NCBI GenBank assembly: GCA_051883695.1
Contig: JBJEUF010000142.1
Location: 1-32,469 of the forward strand
DNA: 32,469 nt
Direction of reading: 5' to 3'
DNA from: UBA11524 sp051883695
GTDB taxonomy: Bacteria; Bacillota; Clostridia; Christensenellales; Aristaeellaceae
Part shown: positions 22,683 through 31,092 of the stretch, in pieces
Layout of the letters: the number at the start of each line of letters is the position of its first letter
How positions within the stretch are numbered: position 1 is the stretch's first letter
Notes under the pieces: model-generated
Seen by the model: only the letters and a program-made list of their open reading frames with translations
What the model was told of the DNA's origin: nothing
Database searches by the model: none
Translations under genes and position numbers: made by a program

Positions 22683-25029
22683 CCCGAATCAGCTGATCTT
22701 CCTTGACGGCGCAATGGGCACCATGCTCCAGCGCGCCGGACTGCGCCCGGGAGAGATCCCCGAGCTGCTGGCGCTCACCAGCCCGGCGCTGCTGAAAAGC
22801 ATCCACCGCCAGTACATCGACGCGGGCGCGCAGATCGTCTACGCCAACACCTTCGGCGCGAACCGCCGCAAGCTGGACAGGCTCGGCTGCAGTGTGGAGG
22901 AGGTGGTTTCCGCCGCTGTCCGCGCCGCAAAGGAGGCCTGCGCCGGCACGGATGCCCGGGTGGCGGTCGATATCGGCCCGCTGGGTGAGCTGCTGGCCCC
23001 TCTGGGAACACTGCCCTTTGAGGAAGCCGTCGCCATGTTCGCGGAGATCGCAGCAGCCGGCGAACGCGCCGGCGCCAACCTTGCCGTGATCGAAACGATG
23101 ACCGACCTGTACGAAGCCAAGGCCGCGCTCCTTGCCGTCAAGGAAGCCACCCGTCTGCCCGTCATGGTTACCATGACCTTCGACGGGAGCGGGCGCACCT
23201 TCACCGGCTGCACGGTAGCCTCCATGGCCGCGACGCTGGAAGGTCTGGGCGCGGACGCGATCGGTCTGAACTGCTCCCTGGGGCCAAAGCAGCTGCTGCC
23301 CGTTTTGCAGGAGCTGTGCGCCGCCACCCGCCTGCCCGTCATCGCCAAGCCCAATGCCGGACTCCCCGACCCGGTGGACGGTCATTATGACCTGACCCCC
23401 GAGGCCTTTGCCCAAGCCATGGTCGAGGCCGTTCAGGCGGGCGTGAGCATCGTCGGCGGCTGCTGCGGCACCGATCCGGACTACCTCCGGGCGCTGCGTG
23501 ACGCCGTGGGAGGGATGGTTCCGGGGAAGCGGACGCACCAGCCCCGGAGCATGGTCTGTACCCCCACCACGCCGGTTGTGATCGACGGCGTGCGCGTCAT
23601 CGGCGAGCGCATCAACCCAACGGGCAAGAAGCGCTTCCAGCAGGCGCTGCTGAATAGCGACCTGGACTACATTGTCGACGTGGCCATCGCGCAGGAGGAT
23701 GCGGGCGCGGCCATCCTGGATGTGAACGTCGGCTATCCCGGCGTGGACGAGGTCGCCATGCTGCCGCGTGTGGTGCAGAAGCTGCAGGAAGCCACGACGC
23801 TGCCGCTCCAGCTGGACTCCACCAACCCGGCTGCGCTGGAAGCCGCCCTGCGGGTGTACAACGGCAAGGCCGCCGTCAATTCCGTCAACGGCGATCCGAA
23901 GGTGCTTGATCTGCTCCTGCCTATTGTCCGCAAATACGGCGCGGCTGTGGTGGGGCTGACGCTGGATGAGGGCGGATTACCCGCCACCGCCCAGCAGCGC
24001 GTCGCCATCGCCCGGCGCATCCTGGAAGCCGCCGCCGCCCACGGCATCCCCCGGGAGGACGTGTGGATCGACTGCCTGACCCTGACCGTTTCCGCCCAGC
24101 AGGAGCAGGCCGAGGCCACGCTGGAGGCCGTCCGGCGCGTGACGCAGGAGCTGCACCTGACGACGGTGCTGGGCGTGTCGAACATCTCCTTCGGTCTGCC
24201 CAACCGGCAGCTCATCGCCCAGACCTTCCTGGTGCGCGCGCTGTCCGCAGGTCTCACGCTGCCCATCATCAACCCCAATCAGAAGGAGATGATGGACGCC
24301 GTTGCGGCGTTCCGCGTGCTCTCCGGAGAGGACGCACAATGCGCCGCCTATGTGGAGCGCTTCGCCCAGTCCGCCGGGGACGCGCCCAAGCCTGCCGCCG
24401 CGGCAGCCTCCGCCATGACGCTGGACGAAGCCATCCTCCGGGGCCTGAAGGCCGATGCGGCGAGGCTGTCAAGGGCCGCGCTGGAAACCGTTCCGGCGCT
24501 CACGCTGGTCGAGGCGCATCTGATACCCGCGCTGGACAGGGTCGGCGCAGACTACGAGACGGGCACGGCCTTCCTGCCCCAGCTGCTTTCTGCGGCGCAG
24601 GCCGCGCAGAGTGTCTTTGCCGTCATTCAGGAGAGCCTCGCGGCTTCCGGCGGCGAATCCGTCCGCAAGGGCAAGGTCATCATCGCCACCGTCAAGGGCG
24701 ATATCCATGACATCGGCAAGAACATCGTCAAAACCGTCATGACAAACTATGGCTACGAGATGATCGACCTGGGCCGCGACGTGCCGCCGGAGACCATCGT
24801 CGAAGCCGCCGTGCGCGAAGGGGTGCGGCTGGTGGGGCTTTCTGCCCTGATGACCACGACGCTGCCCGCCATGGCCGAAACCATCCGCCAGCTGCAGCTG
24901 CTGCCCGATCCGCCTGCCATCATGGTCGGCGGCGCGGTCGTCACGCCGGAGTACGCCGCTTCCCTGGGGGCGCATTATGCCCGGGACGCGAAGGCATCGG
25001 TTGAGATCGCCCGGAAGCTGCTTGGATAA
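22672..25029 (+). CDS. metH: Cobalamin-dependent methionine synthase, three-domain form
   Basis: This 785-residue enzyme transfers a methyl group from 5-methyltetrahydrofolate to homocysteine through cobalamin. The homocysteine domain (about 1-295) has FLDGAMGTMLQ and the zinc ligands C201 (LNCSLGP), C264 and C265 (GGCCGT). The pterin-binding domain (about 305-560) starts VIGERINPTGKK. The helical cap and cobalamin domain (about 575-785) contain DIHDIGKN, with H679 the lower cobalt ligand. The fourth, activation, domain is missing and is encoded by the preceding gene. The start is GTG at 22672 with AGGA about 9 bases upstream. Confidence 0.96.
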   Translation: MNLDPNQLIFLDGAMGTMLQRAGLRPGEIPELLALTSPALLKSIHRQYIDAGAQIVYANTFGANRRKLDRLGCSVEEVVSAAVRAAKEACAGTDARVAVDIGPLGELLAPLGTLPFEEAVAMFAEIAAAGERAGANLAVIETMTDLYEAKAALLAVKEATRLPVMVTMTFDGSGRTFTGCTVASMAATLEGLGADAIGLNCSLGPKQLLPVLQELCAATRLPVIAKPNAGLPDPVDGHYDLTPEAFAQAMVEAVQAGVSIVGGCCGTDPDYLRALRDAVGGMVPGKRTHQPRSMVCTPTTPVVIDGVRVIGERINPTGKKRFQQALLNSDLDYIVDVAIAQEDAGAAILDVNVGYPGVDEVAMLPRVVQKLQEATTLPLQLDSTNPAALEAALRVYNGKAAVNSVNGDPKVLDLLLPIVRKYGAAVVGLTLDEGGLPATAQQRVAIARRILEAAAAHGIPREDVWIDCLTLTVSAQQEQAEATLEAVRRVTQELHLTTVLGVSNISFGLPNRQLIAQTFLVRALSAGLTLPIINPNQKEMMDAVAAFRVLSGEDAQCAAYVERFAQSAGDAPKPAAAAASAMTLDEAILRGLKADAARLSRAALETVPALTLVEAHLIPALDRVGADYETGTAFLPQLLSAAQAAQSVFAVIQESLAASGGESVRKGKVIIATVKGDIHDIGKNIVKTVMTNYGYEMIDLGRDVPPETIVEAAVREGVRLVGLSALMTTTLPAMAETIRQLQLLPDPPAIMVGGAVVTPEYAASLGAHYARDAKASVEIARKLLG

Positions 25030-25058
25030 AACAGATCATCGACACTGAGGTGACGCAT

Positions 25059-26012
25059 ATGCCCATCAAGATTCCCAACGACCTGCCCGCCGCCGCCAAG
25101 CTGAGAAGCGAAAACATCTTTGTCATGGCTGCCGATCGCGCCGTGACGCAGGATATCCGTCCCCTGAAAATCCTGCTGCTGAACCTGATGCCCACCAAGA
25201 TCGCCACGGAGACCCAGCTGGCGCGGCTGCTGGGCAACACCCCCCTGCAGGTGGAGCTCGACCTGCTGATGGTCTCCTCCCACGTGAGCAGGAACACCTC
25301 CGCCGAGCACATGCTGGCCTTCTACAAGACCTTCGACCAGGTGAAGGACAACACCTACGACGGCATGGTCATCACCGGCGCGCCGGTGGAGCAGCTGCCC
25401 TTTGAGGAGGTCGATTACTGGCCGGAGCTGTGCGAGATCTTTGAATGGACGAAAACCCATGTGACCTCCACCTTCCACATCTGCTGGGGCGCACAGGCGG
25501 GGCTGTACTATCACTGGGGCATCCCGAAGAAGGCGCTGCCCAAAAAGCTCTCCGGCGTCTACCGTCACCGCGTGGTGCACCGGAACTCGATCCTCTTCCG
25601 CGGCTTCGACGATACCTTCATGGTGCCCCAGTCCCGCTACACCACCGTGGAGAAGGCGGATATTCTCACGCACCCGGAGCTGAAGGTGCTGGCGGAGTCG
25701 GACGAAGCCGGCGTGTATGCCATCGCCACCCACGGCGGACGGCAGATCTTCATCACCGGACACAGCGAGTACGATGCGGACACGCTGCTAGGCGAATACA
25801 CCCGCGACGTGAAGGCCGGAATCCACCCGGACATTCCCGTCAACTACTTCCCCGGCGACGATCCCGCACAGGCGCCCGTCTGCACCTGGCGCTCCAGCGC
25901 GAATCTGCTCTACTGCAACTGGCTGAACTACTTCGTCTATCAGGCCACGCCCTATGATCTCAAGAAGGTCGGCCTGGTCATCATGGACGATCACATGAAC
26001 CCCTACAGGTGA
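25059..26012 (+). CDS. metA: Homoserine O-acyltransferase, acetyl-type MetA
   Basis: This 317-residue enzyme activates homoserine for methionine synthesis. The catalytic triad is intact: C142 in HICWGAQAG, H235 and E237 in TGHSEYDADTL. Residue 111 is glutamate (TGAPVEQLPFEE). In characterised MetA enzymes Glu at 111 selects acetyl-CoA, whereas Gly selects succinyl-CoA. The likely product is therefore O-acetylhomoserine even though the protein is named after the succinyltransferase family. GAGG lies 8 bases before the ATG at 25059. It lies 29 bases after metH and is presumably in the same operon. Confidence 0.95.
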   Translation: MPIKIPNDLPAAAKLRSENIFVMAADRAVTQDIRPLKILLLNLMPTKIATETQLARLLGNTPLQVELDLLMVSSHVSRNTSAEHMLAFYKTFDQVKDNTYDGMVITGAPVEQLPFEEVDYWPELCEIFEWTKTHVTSTFHICWGAQAGLYYHWGIPKKALPKKLSGVYRHRVVHRNSILFRGFDDTFMVPQSRYTTVEKADILTHPELKVLAESDEAGVYAIATHGGRQIFITGHSEYDADTLLGEYTRDVKAGIHPDIPVNYFPGDDPAQAPVCTWRSSANLLYCNWLNYFVYQATPYDLKKVGLVIMDDHMNPYR

Positions 26013-26044
26013 CGCCCACTGCACAGAAGGAAAGGAGCCGCCCC

Positions 26045-27247
26045 ATGCTGCACATCATCAACGCCCATTTGAAGCCCATCACCTCGCCGGATATACCCTG
26101 CGGTCAGCTACTGATTGACGCGGGCAAGATCGCCGCCATCGGCGAAACGGTGGAGGCGCCCGCAGGCTGCGAGGTCTACGACGCGCAGGGCTGTCTGGTC
26201 ACGCCCGGCTTCATCGACGCGCACACCCACATCGGCCTGCATGAGGAGGCCGTGCGCTGGGAGGGCGCGGACTACAATGAGAGCACCAATCCCGTCACCC
26301 CGGAGATGCGCGCCATCGACGCGATCAACCCCAACGACGAGGCCTTCGCCGTGGCGCTGTCCGGCGGCGTGACCACCGCCATCACCGGCCCCGGCAGCGC
26401 AAACGTCATCGGCGGCACCTTCTGCGCCCTCAAGCTGCACGGCAGCTGCGTGGACGATATGCTGCTGCGCCCTGCCGTGGCGATGAAGATCGCCATGGGC
26501 GAGAACCCGAAGGGCTGCTACGGTCAGAACGGCAAAAAGGCCCCCATGACCCGTATGGCCATCGCGGCGCTGCTGCGCGGCACCCTCGCCAAGGCGAAGA
26601 AATATGCCGCTGACATCGAAGCCGCCCAGGCCGAGGGCAAGCCCGCACCCTTCGATTTCCAGATGGAGGCGATGCTGCCCGTCATCCGCAGGGAAATTCC
26701 GCTGAAGGCCCATGCGCACCGTGCGGATGATATCCTGACCGTGCTGCGCATCTGCCGCGAGTTTGACGTGGACGTGACCCTCGATCACGTCACGGAGGGG
26801 CATCTCATCGTCGACAAGCTGGTGGAAGCGAACAAGCCGGTGCTTGTCGGACCGTCCTTTGGCAGCAAGAGCAAGTTTGAACTGAAGGAGAAGTCCTTCG
26901 CCACACCCGGCATCCTGCACAAGGCCGGTCTGGAGGTTTGCATCATCACCGACGCGCCGGTGATACCGCTCAATTACCTGCCGCTCTGTGCCGGTCTGGC
27001 CATCCGCGAAGGGCTGGAGGAGGACGCCGCGTGGCGTGCCATCACCATCAACCCGGCGAAGGTCGCGGGCATCGCGGACCGCGTGGGCTCGCTGGAGGTC
27101 GGCAAGGATGCGGATCTCGCAGTCTTTGACGGCGATCCGCTCCGGGATATCCAGGCGCGCGCACGGCAGGTCTTTGTAGATGGCGAGCCGGTCTTTTGCC
27201 AGCTGCGGCAGGTTTTCCGTCAGGACAACACGATCACAAAGGGTTGA
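26045..27247 (+). CDS. Amidohydrolase, imidazolonepropionase-like
   Basis: This 400-residue metal-dependent hydrolase has the amidohydrolase barrel. H60 and H62 lie in FIDAHTHIG. Further histidines are in AHAHRADD (223 and 225) and DHVTEGH (248), and the catalytic aspartate is in ITDAPVIPL (D303). The C-terminal TINPAKVAGIADRVGSLEVGKDADLAVFDGDPL strand region (given in part) is typical. Such enzymes cleave cyclic amides or peptide-like bonds, and the substrate cannot be read from sequence. AAAGGAG precedes the ATG. It follows metA by 32 bases and may be co-transcribed with the methionine genes, though a link to methionine is unproven. Confidence 0.9.
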   Translation: MLHIINAHLKPITSPDIPCGQLLIDAGKIAAIGETVEAPAGCEVYDAQGCLVTPGFIDAHTHIGLHEEAVRWEGADYNESTNPVTPEMRAIDAINPNDEAFAVALSGGVTTAITGPGSANVIGGTFCALKLHGSCVDDMLLRPAVAMKIAMGENPKGCYGQNGKKAPMTRMAIAALLRGTLAKAKKYAADIEAAQAEGKPAPFDFQMEAMLPVIRREIPLKAHAHRADDILTVLRICREFDVDVTLDHVTEGHLIVDKLVEANKPVLVGPSFGSKSKFELKEKSFATPGILHKAGLEVCIITDAPVIPLNYLPLCAGLAIREGLEEDAAWRAITINPAKVAGIADRVGSLEVGKDADLAVFDGDPLRDIQARARQVFVDGEPVFCQLRQVFRQDNTITKG

Positions 27248-27262
27248 TACAACGCATATTGA

Positions 27263-27300
27263 AAAAGCGGGCGCTGCGAGCATGTGCAGCGTCCGCTTTT
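27263..27300. terminator. Strong bidirectional terminator
   Basis: AAAAGCGGGCGCTGC (27263-27277) pairs with GCAGCGTCCGCTTTT (27286-27300) over 15 pairs (one G-T). A/T runs sit on both sides. It separates the convergent amidohydrolase and hsp20 genes. Confidence 0.92.
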
Positions 27301-27313
27301 CGTGTTTCATGCA

Positions 27314-27838
27314 TTATGCTTCGGTGGTGTTTTCCTCGCAGACGGCGTTGCCCTCCGGCAGCGCAGATTGCGCGGCAGAAGCCGTGCCGATGGCAATGTG
27401 GCGCAGGGCCTTGGCCTCCTCCAGCTTGACCTTGGGCAGGGTAACGGTCAGAATGCCGTTCACGCTGTTAGCCGTAATCGCAGCCTGGTCGATGCCCTCC
27501 AGGGAGAAGCGGCGCTCCACATGGCCGCTGCGGCGCTCGCTGACGACGCAGCCGTTCCTTTCCTCCTTGGTGTGGCAGTTCACATCCGCAGCGATGGTCA
27601 GCACATCGTTCTCCGTGGTCAGGGTGATGTCCTCCAGCGCCACGCCGGGCAGCTCCGCTTCCAGAACATAGGCGTCGCCCTTGTCGTGGATATCCACGCG
27701 CATCCCCAGCTCCCGCTCGACGGGCTCCACACCCATCACATCACGGAAGAAGGGATCGTCAAACAGGGCAGGCATCGGCAGGCGATGCGCACGAGGGGCC
27801 ATACGGTTCACAGGGTTCATCTTCACAGTATACATCAT
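27314..27838 (-). CDS. Hsp20-family small heat shock protein
   Basis: This 174-residue chaperone binds unfolding proteins without ATP. The alpha-crystallin domain spans about residues 45-145. It starts MRVDIHDKGDAYVLEAELPGV (in part) and includes VLTIAADVN, RRSGHVERRFSL and the NGILTVTLPK strand. A short Ala-rich C-terminal tail replaces the usual I-x-I motif, which I do not see clearly. The start at 27838 was chosen because AGGAGG lies 8 bases before it. Upstream ATG and the frame toward 27904 are less suitable. A promoter with a CtsR-type operator controls it. Confidence 0.92.
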   Translation of the reverse strand: MMYTVKMNPVNRMAPRAHRLPMPALFDDPFFRDVMGVEPVERELGMRVDIHDKGDAYVLEAELPGVALEDITLTTENDVLTIAADVNCHTKEERNGCVVSERRSGHVERRFSLEGIDQAAITANSVNGILTVTLPKVKLEEAKALRHIAIGTASAAQSALPEGNAVCEENTTEA

Positions 27839-27913
27839 ATTCATATCCTCCTGACAGATTGTCGTCGATTGGGGTTCTTTTCTTTCCGGTGCTCTTGCCT
27901 TCACCGTGCTTAC

Positions 27914-27950
27914 ATCATATCACTTTGGTCAAAGAAAGTCAATAGTCAAA
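27914..27950 (-). promoter_or_regulatory. hsp20 promoter with CtsR-type operator
   Basis: On the minus strand, -35 TTGACT (complement of 27937-27942) and -10 TATGAT (complement of 27914-27919) are separated by 17 bases. On the plus strand GGTCAAA-gaa-AGTCAAT (27927-27943) fits the CtsR heptad repeat with one mismatch, and a third heptad AGTCAAA follows at 27944-27950. The box covers the -35 element, so repression and heat release are expected if the host has CtsR. Confidence 0.85.
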
Positions 27951-28088
27951 GTTGGTCTAATTATAAACAATCTGTTAATTCGATCAGTATGCATCCCCCC
28001 TGTCAGGAGAATCGGGAGCACGTCATAGGAAACGCCTTCTTTACGAAAAGGCACGAAGCGACTCAGCCGCTCCGTGCGCATATTCGTA

Positions 28089-28955
28089 TTATCTATTCTT
28101 GTACTTATCCTCGGCAGACACCTGTATGAAGTCCTCCACCAGCGATTTCGGGCCACCGGCCGCGATGAACTCCTCAATCGCCGCCTGCAGCTGATCGTAG
28201 AATTCCTCCAGGCACAAACCGTTGTCCATGATGTAGGTCGCCGCAGGATTGCCCACATAGCGCAGATGCCACGGCTCGTAGTTGATCCGGGTGATATCCT
28301 CCTTGTCCTCGGGATAACGGAGGATAAAGCCAAACTCCGCGCAGTGCTCAGCCATCCACTGGGTTTCCGGCTCCTTGGCCATATCTGCGTTCATGCCGCG
28401 ATCCGTCCACTTCTTCGGCACCACGTCACAGCCCAGACCCGTTTGATGGTCGCTCGCACCGGGCTTGGTCACCCAGCCATCGTCATAACCGTACGTCTTC
28501 AGACGATTGTCGTACATATAGTCCTGCGTCTTATAGGAGCGGTAAGCACTCTTCAGGTACAGCTCGTAGCCCGCTGCCCGGGCGGCATCGCACAGCTTCA
28601 CCAGCGCCTCGGCACAGACCCGCTGCAGCTGCATCCCGCTGTTGGTGCAGCGGACGCCCCCATTGGTATTGTTGCCGTCCTTGTCCAGCTTCAGGGACTT
28701 CATCGTCACCAGTTCATCCGGCACATAATCCCTGGAAAGGAACATACTCTTGTTGACCAGCATCACCAGCTCCGGCTCCATGTCCATCACGTCCACCGGG
28801 AAATTCCACGGCACGTTGTTGTAGGTCACAAGGCCCATGGTGACGAAATCGTACAGGGAATAATCCGCATCCGGATCCCAATCCTCAGCCACAGCAAGGG
28901 GCATAACCAGCACCAGCGCCAGCATCAGGCAAAGCAGCCTCATCCGCTTCTTCAT
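28089..28955 (-). CDS. M15-family D,D-carboxypeptidase (VanY type), exported
   Basis: This 288-residue peptidase has a signal peptide (MKKRMRLLCLMLALVLVMPLAVAED). The M15B zinc-peptidase core follows. SAYRS lies at 136-140. SDHQTGLGCDV gives ligands H170 and D177. EPWHLRYVG gives the catalytic glutamate and zinc ligand H230. Family members trim the terminal D-Ala from peptidoglycan stem peptides or from cell wall precursors. Its ATG overlaps the stop of the preceding peptidase gene by four bases (ATGA), showing a tight operon. Neighbouring spore genes make a role in cortex or wall remodelling conceivable but unproven. No VanR/VanS-type resistance genes are near. Confidence 0.92.
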   Translation of the reverse strand: MKKRMRLLCLMLALVLVMPLAVAEDWDPDADYSLYDFVTMGLVTYNNVPWNFPVDVMDMEPELVMLVNKSMFLSRDYVPDELVTMKSLKLDKDGNNTNGGVRCTNSGMQLQRVCAEALVKLCDAARAAGYELYLKSAYRSYKTQDYMYDNRLKTYGYDDGWVTKPGASDHQTGLGCDVVPKKWTDRGMNADMAKEPETQWMAEHCAEFGFILRYPEDKEDITRINYEPWHLRYVGNPAATYIMDNGLCLEEFYDQLQAAIEEFIAAGGPKSLVEDFIQVSAEDKYKNR

Positions 28956-29647
28956 TCCTCATTCGCCTCCTGTCCCAGAACGATATCCACCAGCGTTTCT
29001 TCCCGCAGCAGCAGCAGGTACGTTTCAAGCGGAAGATTAGCCTCCTGGATCCTTTTCGCATTCTCAAGGCCCACATAGCGGACATGCCACGGCTCATAGG
29101 CATAGCCGGTCACATCCTCCCAGCCCTCCTGATAGCGCAGGATGAAGCCGTATTCCCAGCAGTGCTCCGCGACCCATTTGCCGCCCTTGGTCTTGCCGAA
29201 GGAGGACGTCAGGTTCACATCGTCGCTCTTCTGCCCCACGTCCATCGCCAGACCCAGCTGATGCTCCGACGCGCCTGGACGCGCGACATACTGATCCGCC
29301 TTCTCCCTGGTGCCCACACGGTCGAGCTTGTTCTGATAAATCGTCGCCTGACGCTGATAGCTGCGGTAGCCGCTGACCGCCTTGAGCGTCACGCCGGTTT
29401 CCGCCTTGCAGGCCGCAAACATCTCCTCCAGCGCCTGCGCCGCGTCCGCCCGCATGTCCTGCAGCTGACCGGGCACATTGGCCTTGAGTGTTTCCGGCTC
29501 GTAGTATTGGCTCACGCGCCACTGCCGATTCTGCAAAAACAACAGGCCGTTCACATCATTCTGGGGCGCGGCGGCTGTCAGGGACGATGAAACCAGCATC
29601 GTCCCCGCCGCCGCAAGGGAGAGCAGCTGCTCCAGCAGATTCGCCAT
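28952..29647 (-). CDS. M15-family D,D-carboxypeptidase (VanY type), second copy
   Basis: This 231-residue peptidase has a hydrophobic N-terminus (about residues 5-27) that may be a signal or anchor. Its core has SGYRSYQRQ (92-100), SEHQLGLAMDV with ligands H129 and D136, and YEPWHVRYVG with E185 and H188. It is only moderately similar to the downstream peptidase, so the pair is an old duplication or independent acquisition. The ATG at 29647 was chosen because AAGGAGG lies 7 bases before it. An ATG ten codons earlier lacks such a site. It is the promoter-proximal gene of the two-gene operon. Confidence 0.9.
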   Translation of the reverse strand: MANLLEQLLSLAAAGTMLVSSSLTAAAPQNDVNGLLFLQNRQWRVSQYYEPETLKANVPGQLQDMRADAAQALEEMFAACKAETGVTLKAVSGYRSYQRQATIYQNKLDRVGTREKADQYVARPGASEHQLGLAMDVGQKSDDVNLTSSFGKTKGGKWVAEHCWEYGFILRYQEGWEDVTGYAYEPWHVRYVGLENAKRIQEANLPLETYLLLLREETLVDIVLGQEANEE

Positions 29648-29682
29648 GCTTCGTCCTCCTTGGACAATCTTTTTCATCCTAT

Positions 29683-29711
29683 ATTATAAGCCGATCCGCC
29701 GCACGGCGCAA
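29683..29711 (-). promoter_or_regulatory. Promoter of the peptidase operon
   Basis: On the minus strand, -35 TTGCGC (complement of 29706-29711) and -10 TATAAT (complement of 29683-29688) are separated by 17 bases. Confidence 0.75.
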
Positions 29712-29787
29712 GGCTGCACCGTGTAAATTTTTCATGACTGCTTTCTCCCATCTCTGTGCAAACTACGGCACGAGGAGGTGAAACATC

Positions 29788-30378
29788 GTGAAGAAAACCC
29801 TTTTGACCCTGAGTCTGCTGAGCGCATCGCTGCTGATGACCGCCTGCGCCGCCAACACGGACATGACCACCGCCACGAACTCCCCTGCCCCGACCGTCAG
29901 TGCGTCCCCTGAGGTGACCACCGTCCTGCCGCAGACGCAAAACGGCATGGATGAGATGGGCGGCATCATGCAGGACTCCATGAACGGCGTGACCGGACAG
30001 CCGACCGCCATCCCGGAATCCACCGGCGTCACGTCCATGGACAAGGCCCGCCGCGCCATCGAGACGATCGAGGACGAGCTTGAACGGCTGAGCGAGGTTG
30101 ATGATGCGCAGGTCGTCATCGCGGGCAACAAGGCAGCCGTCGCCCTGGAGTTCGACGATCAGTACAAGGGCGGCATCGACGATCGATTGCGCGGCATCGT
30201 CAAGGACCGCATCGACGGCGTGATCAGCGGAATCTCCACCGTAGCCATCACCACGGATGCGACCATCATGGACGCGCTGGAGGCTCTGGGCGACAGGCTG
30301 GACGGCATGTCCGACATGACCGCCCTGCAGGGCGACCTGGACGCCATCATCCGAAAAATCAACGCCAGTCAGACATAA
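29788..30378 (+). CDS. YhcN/YlaJ-like sporulation lipoprotein
   Basis: This 196-residue lipoprotein begins with GTG after a strong GAGGAGGTGA site. The signal ends in the lipobox LMTAC with C20 as lipid attachment. A Ser/Thr/Pro-rich linker follows to about residue 80. A C-terminal domain with SMDKARRAIETIEDELERL and DDAQVVIAGNKAAVALEFD matches the YhcN/YlaJ family, whose members are found in the forespore membrane or spore coat. The C-terminal 60 residues may form helices. The family call rests on the VxxAxVxxxGxxAxV-type pattern. It lies upstream of two SASP genes on the same strand. Confidence 0.8.
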   Translation: MKKTLLTLSLLSASLLMTACAANTDMTTATNSPAPTVSASPEVTTVLPQTQNGMDEMGGIMQDSMNGVTGQPTAIPESTGVTSMDKARRAIETIEDELERLSEVDDAQVVIAGNKAAVALEFDDQYKGGIDDRLRGIVKDRIDGVISGISTVAITTDATIMDALEALGDRLDGMSDMTALQGDLDAIIRKINASQT

Positions 30379-30416
30379 TCGCTGCCGCGCTGCATATCCT
30401 GTCAAAGCAGACCCAA

Positions 30417-30450
30417 GCTGCGTCCGCCTGCCGTGGACGCAGCCGTTTTT
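30417..30450 (+). terminator. Terminator of the lipoprotein gene
   Basis: GCTGCGTCC (30417-30425) pairs with GGACGCAGC (30435-30443); CG and five T residues follow. Confidence 0.88.
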
Positions 30451-30586
30451 GCCAAAGGACAGCGCACCGCTCACCGCGCTTCATCCTGCCCGCATTCGTC
30501 CGGCTTCATGCCGTCCGGCTTCGTATGCGGGCAAAAGCGCGGTGAGCCGTCCGCCTCCGCCGCCCTCAAAAACAGTTTGCACCCCT
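30451..30586. ncRNA. Large hairpin between spore genes, candidate small RNA
   Basis: GCTCACCGCGCTT (30469-30481) pairs perfectly with AAGCGCGGTGAGC (30535-30547). Inside it GCCCGCAT (30488-30495) pairs with ATGCGGGC (30525-30532), and the tip repeats CCGGC. The whole fold is about 79 bases. A separate strong terminator follows at 30587-30618, although the previous gene already has its own terminator. That makes an independent short transcript possible. No promoter could be assigned. Confidence 0.4.
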
Positions 30587-30618
30587 GCAGCGCTCACGGC
30601 ATGGCGCTGCGTTTTTTT
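30587..30618 (+). terminator. Second plus-strand terminator
   Basis: GCAGCGC (30587-30593) pairs with GCGCTGC (30604-30610), followed by seven T residues at 30612-30618. Confidence 0.88.
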
Positions 30619-30797
30619 GCTTCCGCATCATTTCATGGCTGATTTGTGGAATGAAGTCCCTGCATGGCATTCCCAGCGTAAAGCGAGCCGAATCGCGCAA
30701 AATAGCTAACGAAGCAACCGGATGACGCAGCAGACGGCCATGGGCAGTCTGAACAACGTCCATGGCCGCTTCAATCCAGAGCAGGAGGTGAAACAGA
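30619..30797. other. Upstream region of the first SASP gene
   Basis: It should carry a sporulation promoter, but no convincing sigma-G pair was found. CGGCCATGG (30735-30743) and CCATGGCCG (30760-30768) form a perfect 9-pair stem-loop in the probable leader. GGAATG...CATTCC forms another inverted pair near 30650-30675. Confidence 0.45.
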
Positions 30798-31010
30798 ATG
30801 AGCAGCCAGAAGTCCAATGGTCAGATGGTCCCCGAGGCACGCAGCGCACTGAACAACATGAAGTTTGAGATCGCGCGAGAGCTGGGCGTGAACCTCAAGC
30901 AGGGCTACAACGGCGACCTGACCGCCCGTGAGAACGGCTACGTCGGCGGCTATATGGTCAAGCGTCTGATCGAGCAGGCCGAGCGCGGCATGGCCCATCA
31001 GCAGGGCTAA
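30798..31010 (+). CDS. Alpha/beta-type small acid-soluble spore protein
   Basis: This 70-residue protein coats and protects spore DNA and supplies amino acids at germination. The conserved core is ARSALNNMKFEIARELGV, which contains the EIA site cut by the germination protease GPR. LKQGYNGDLTARENGYVGGYMVKRLIEQAE (in pieces) follows. AGGAGGTGA precedes the ATG. Composition is rich in Gly, Asn and Gln as usual. It is followed by a second SASP gene 82 bases away. Confidence 0.96.
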   Translation: MSSQKSNGQMVPEARSALNNMKFEIARELGVNLKQGYNGDLTARENGYVGGYMVKRLIEQAERGMAHQQG

Positions 31011-31092
31011 CCCCGCCGCCACTCATGCTCCCGACCTTCCCCTTTGGTTCGACCCGTCATCATGACAGCAAACAGCAAGGAGGAGTTTTCCC

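Noticed and set aside
28089..29647. Vancomycin resistance locus
   Set aside because: VanY-type peptidases alone are common wall enzymes; no vanHAX ligase genes or VanRS pair are adjacent.
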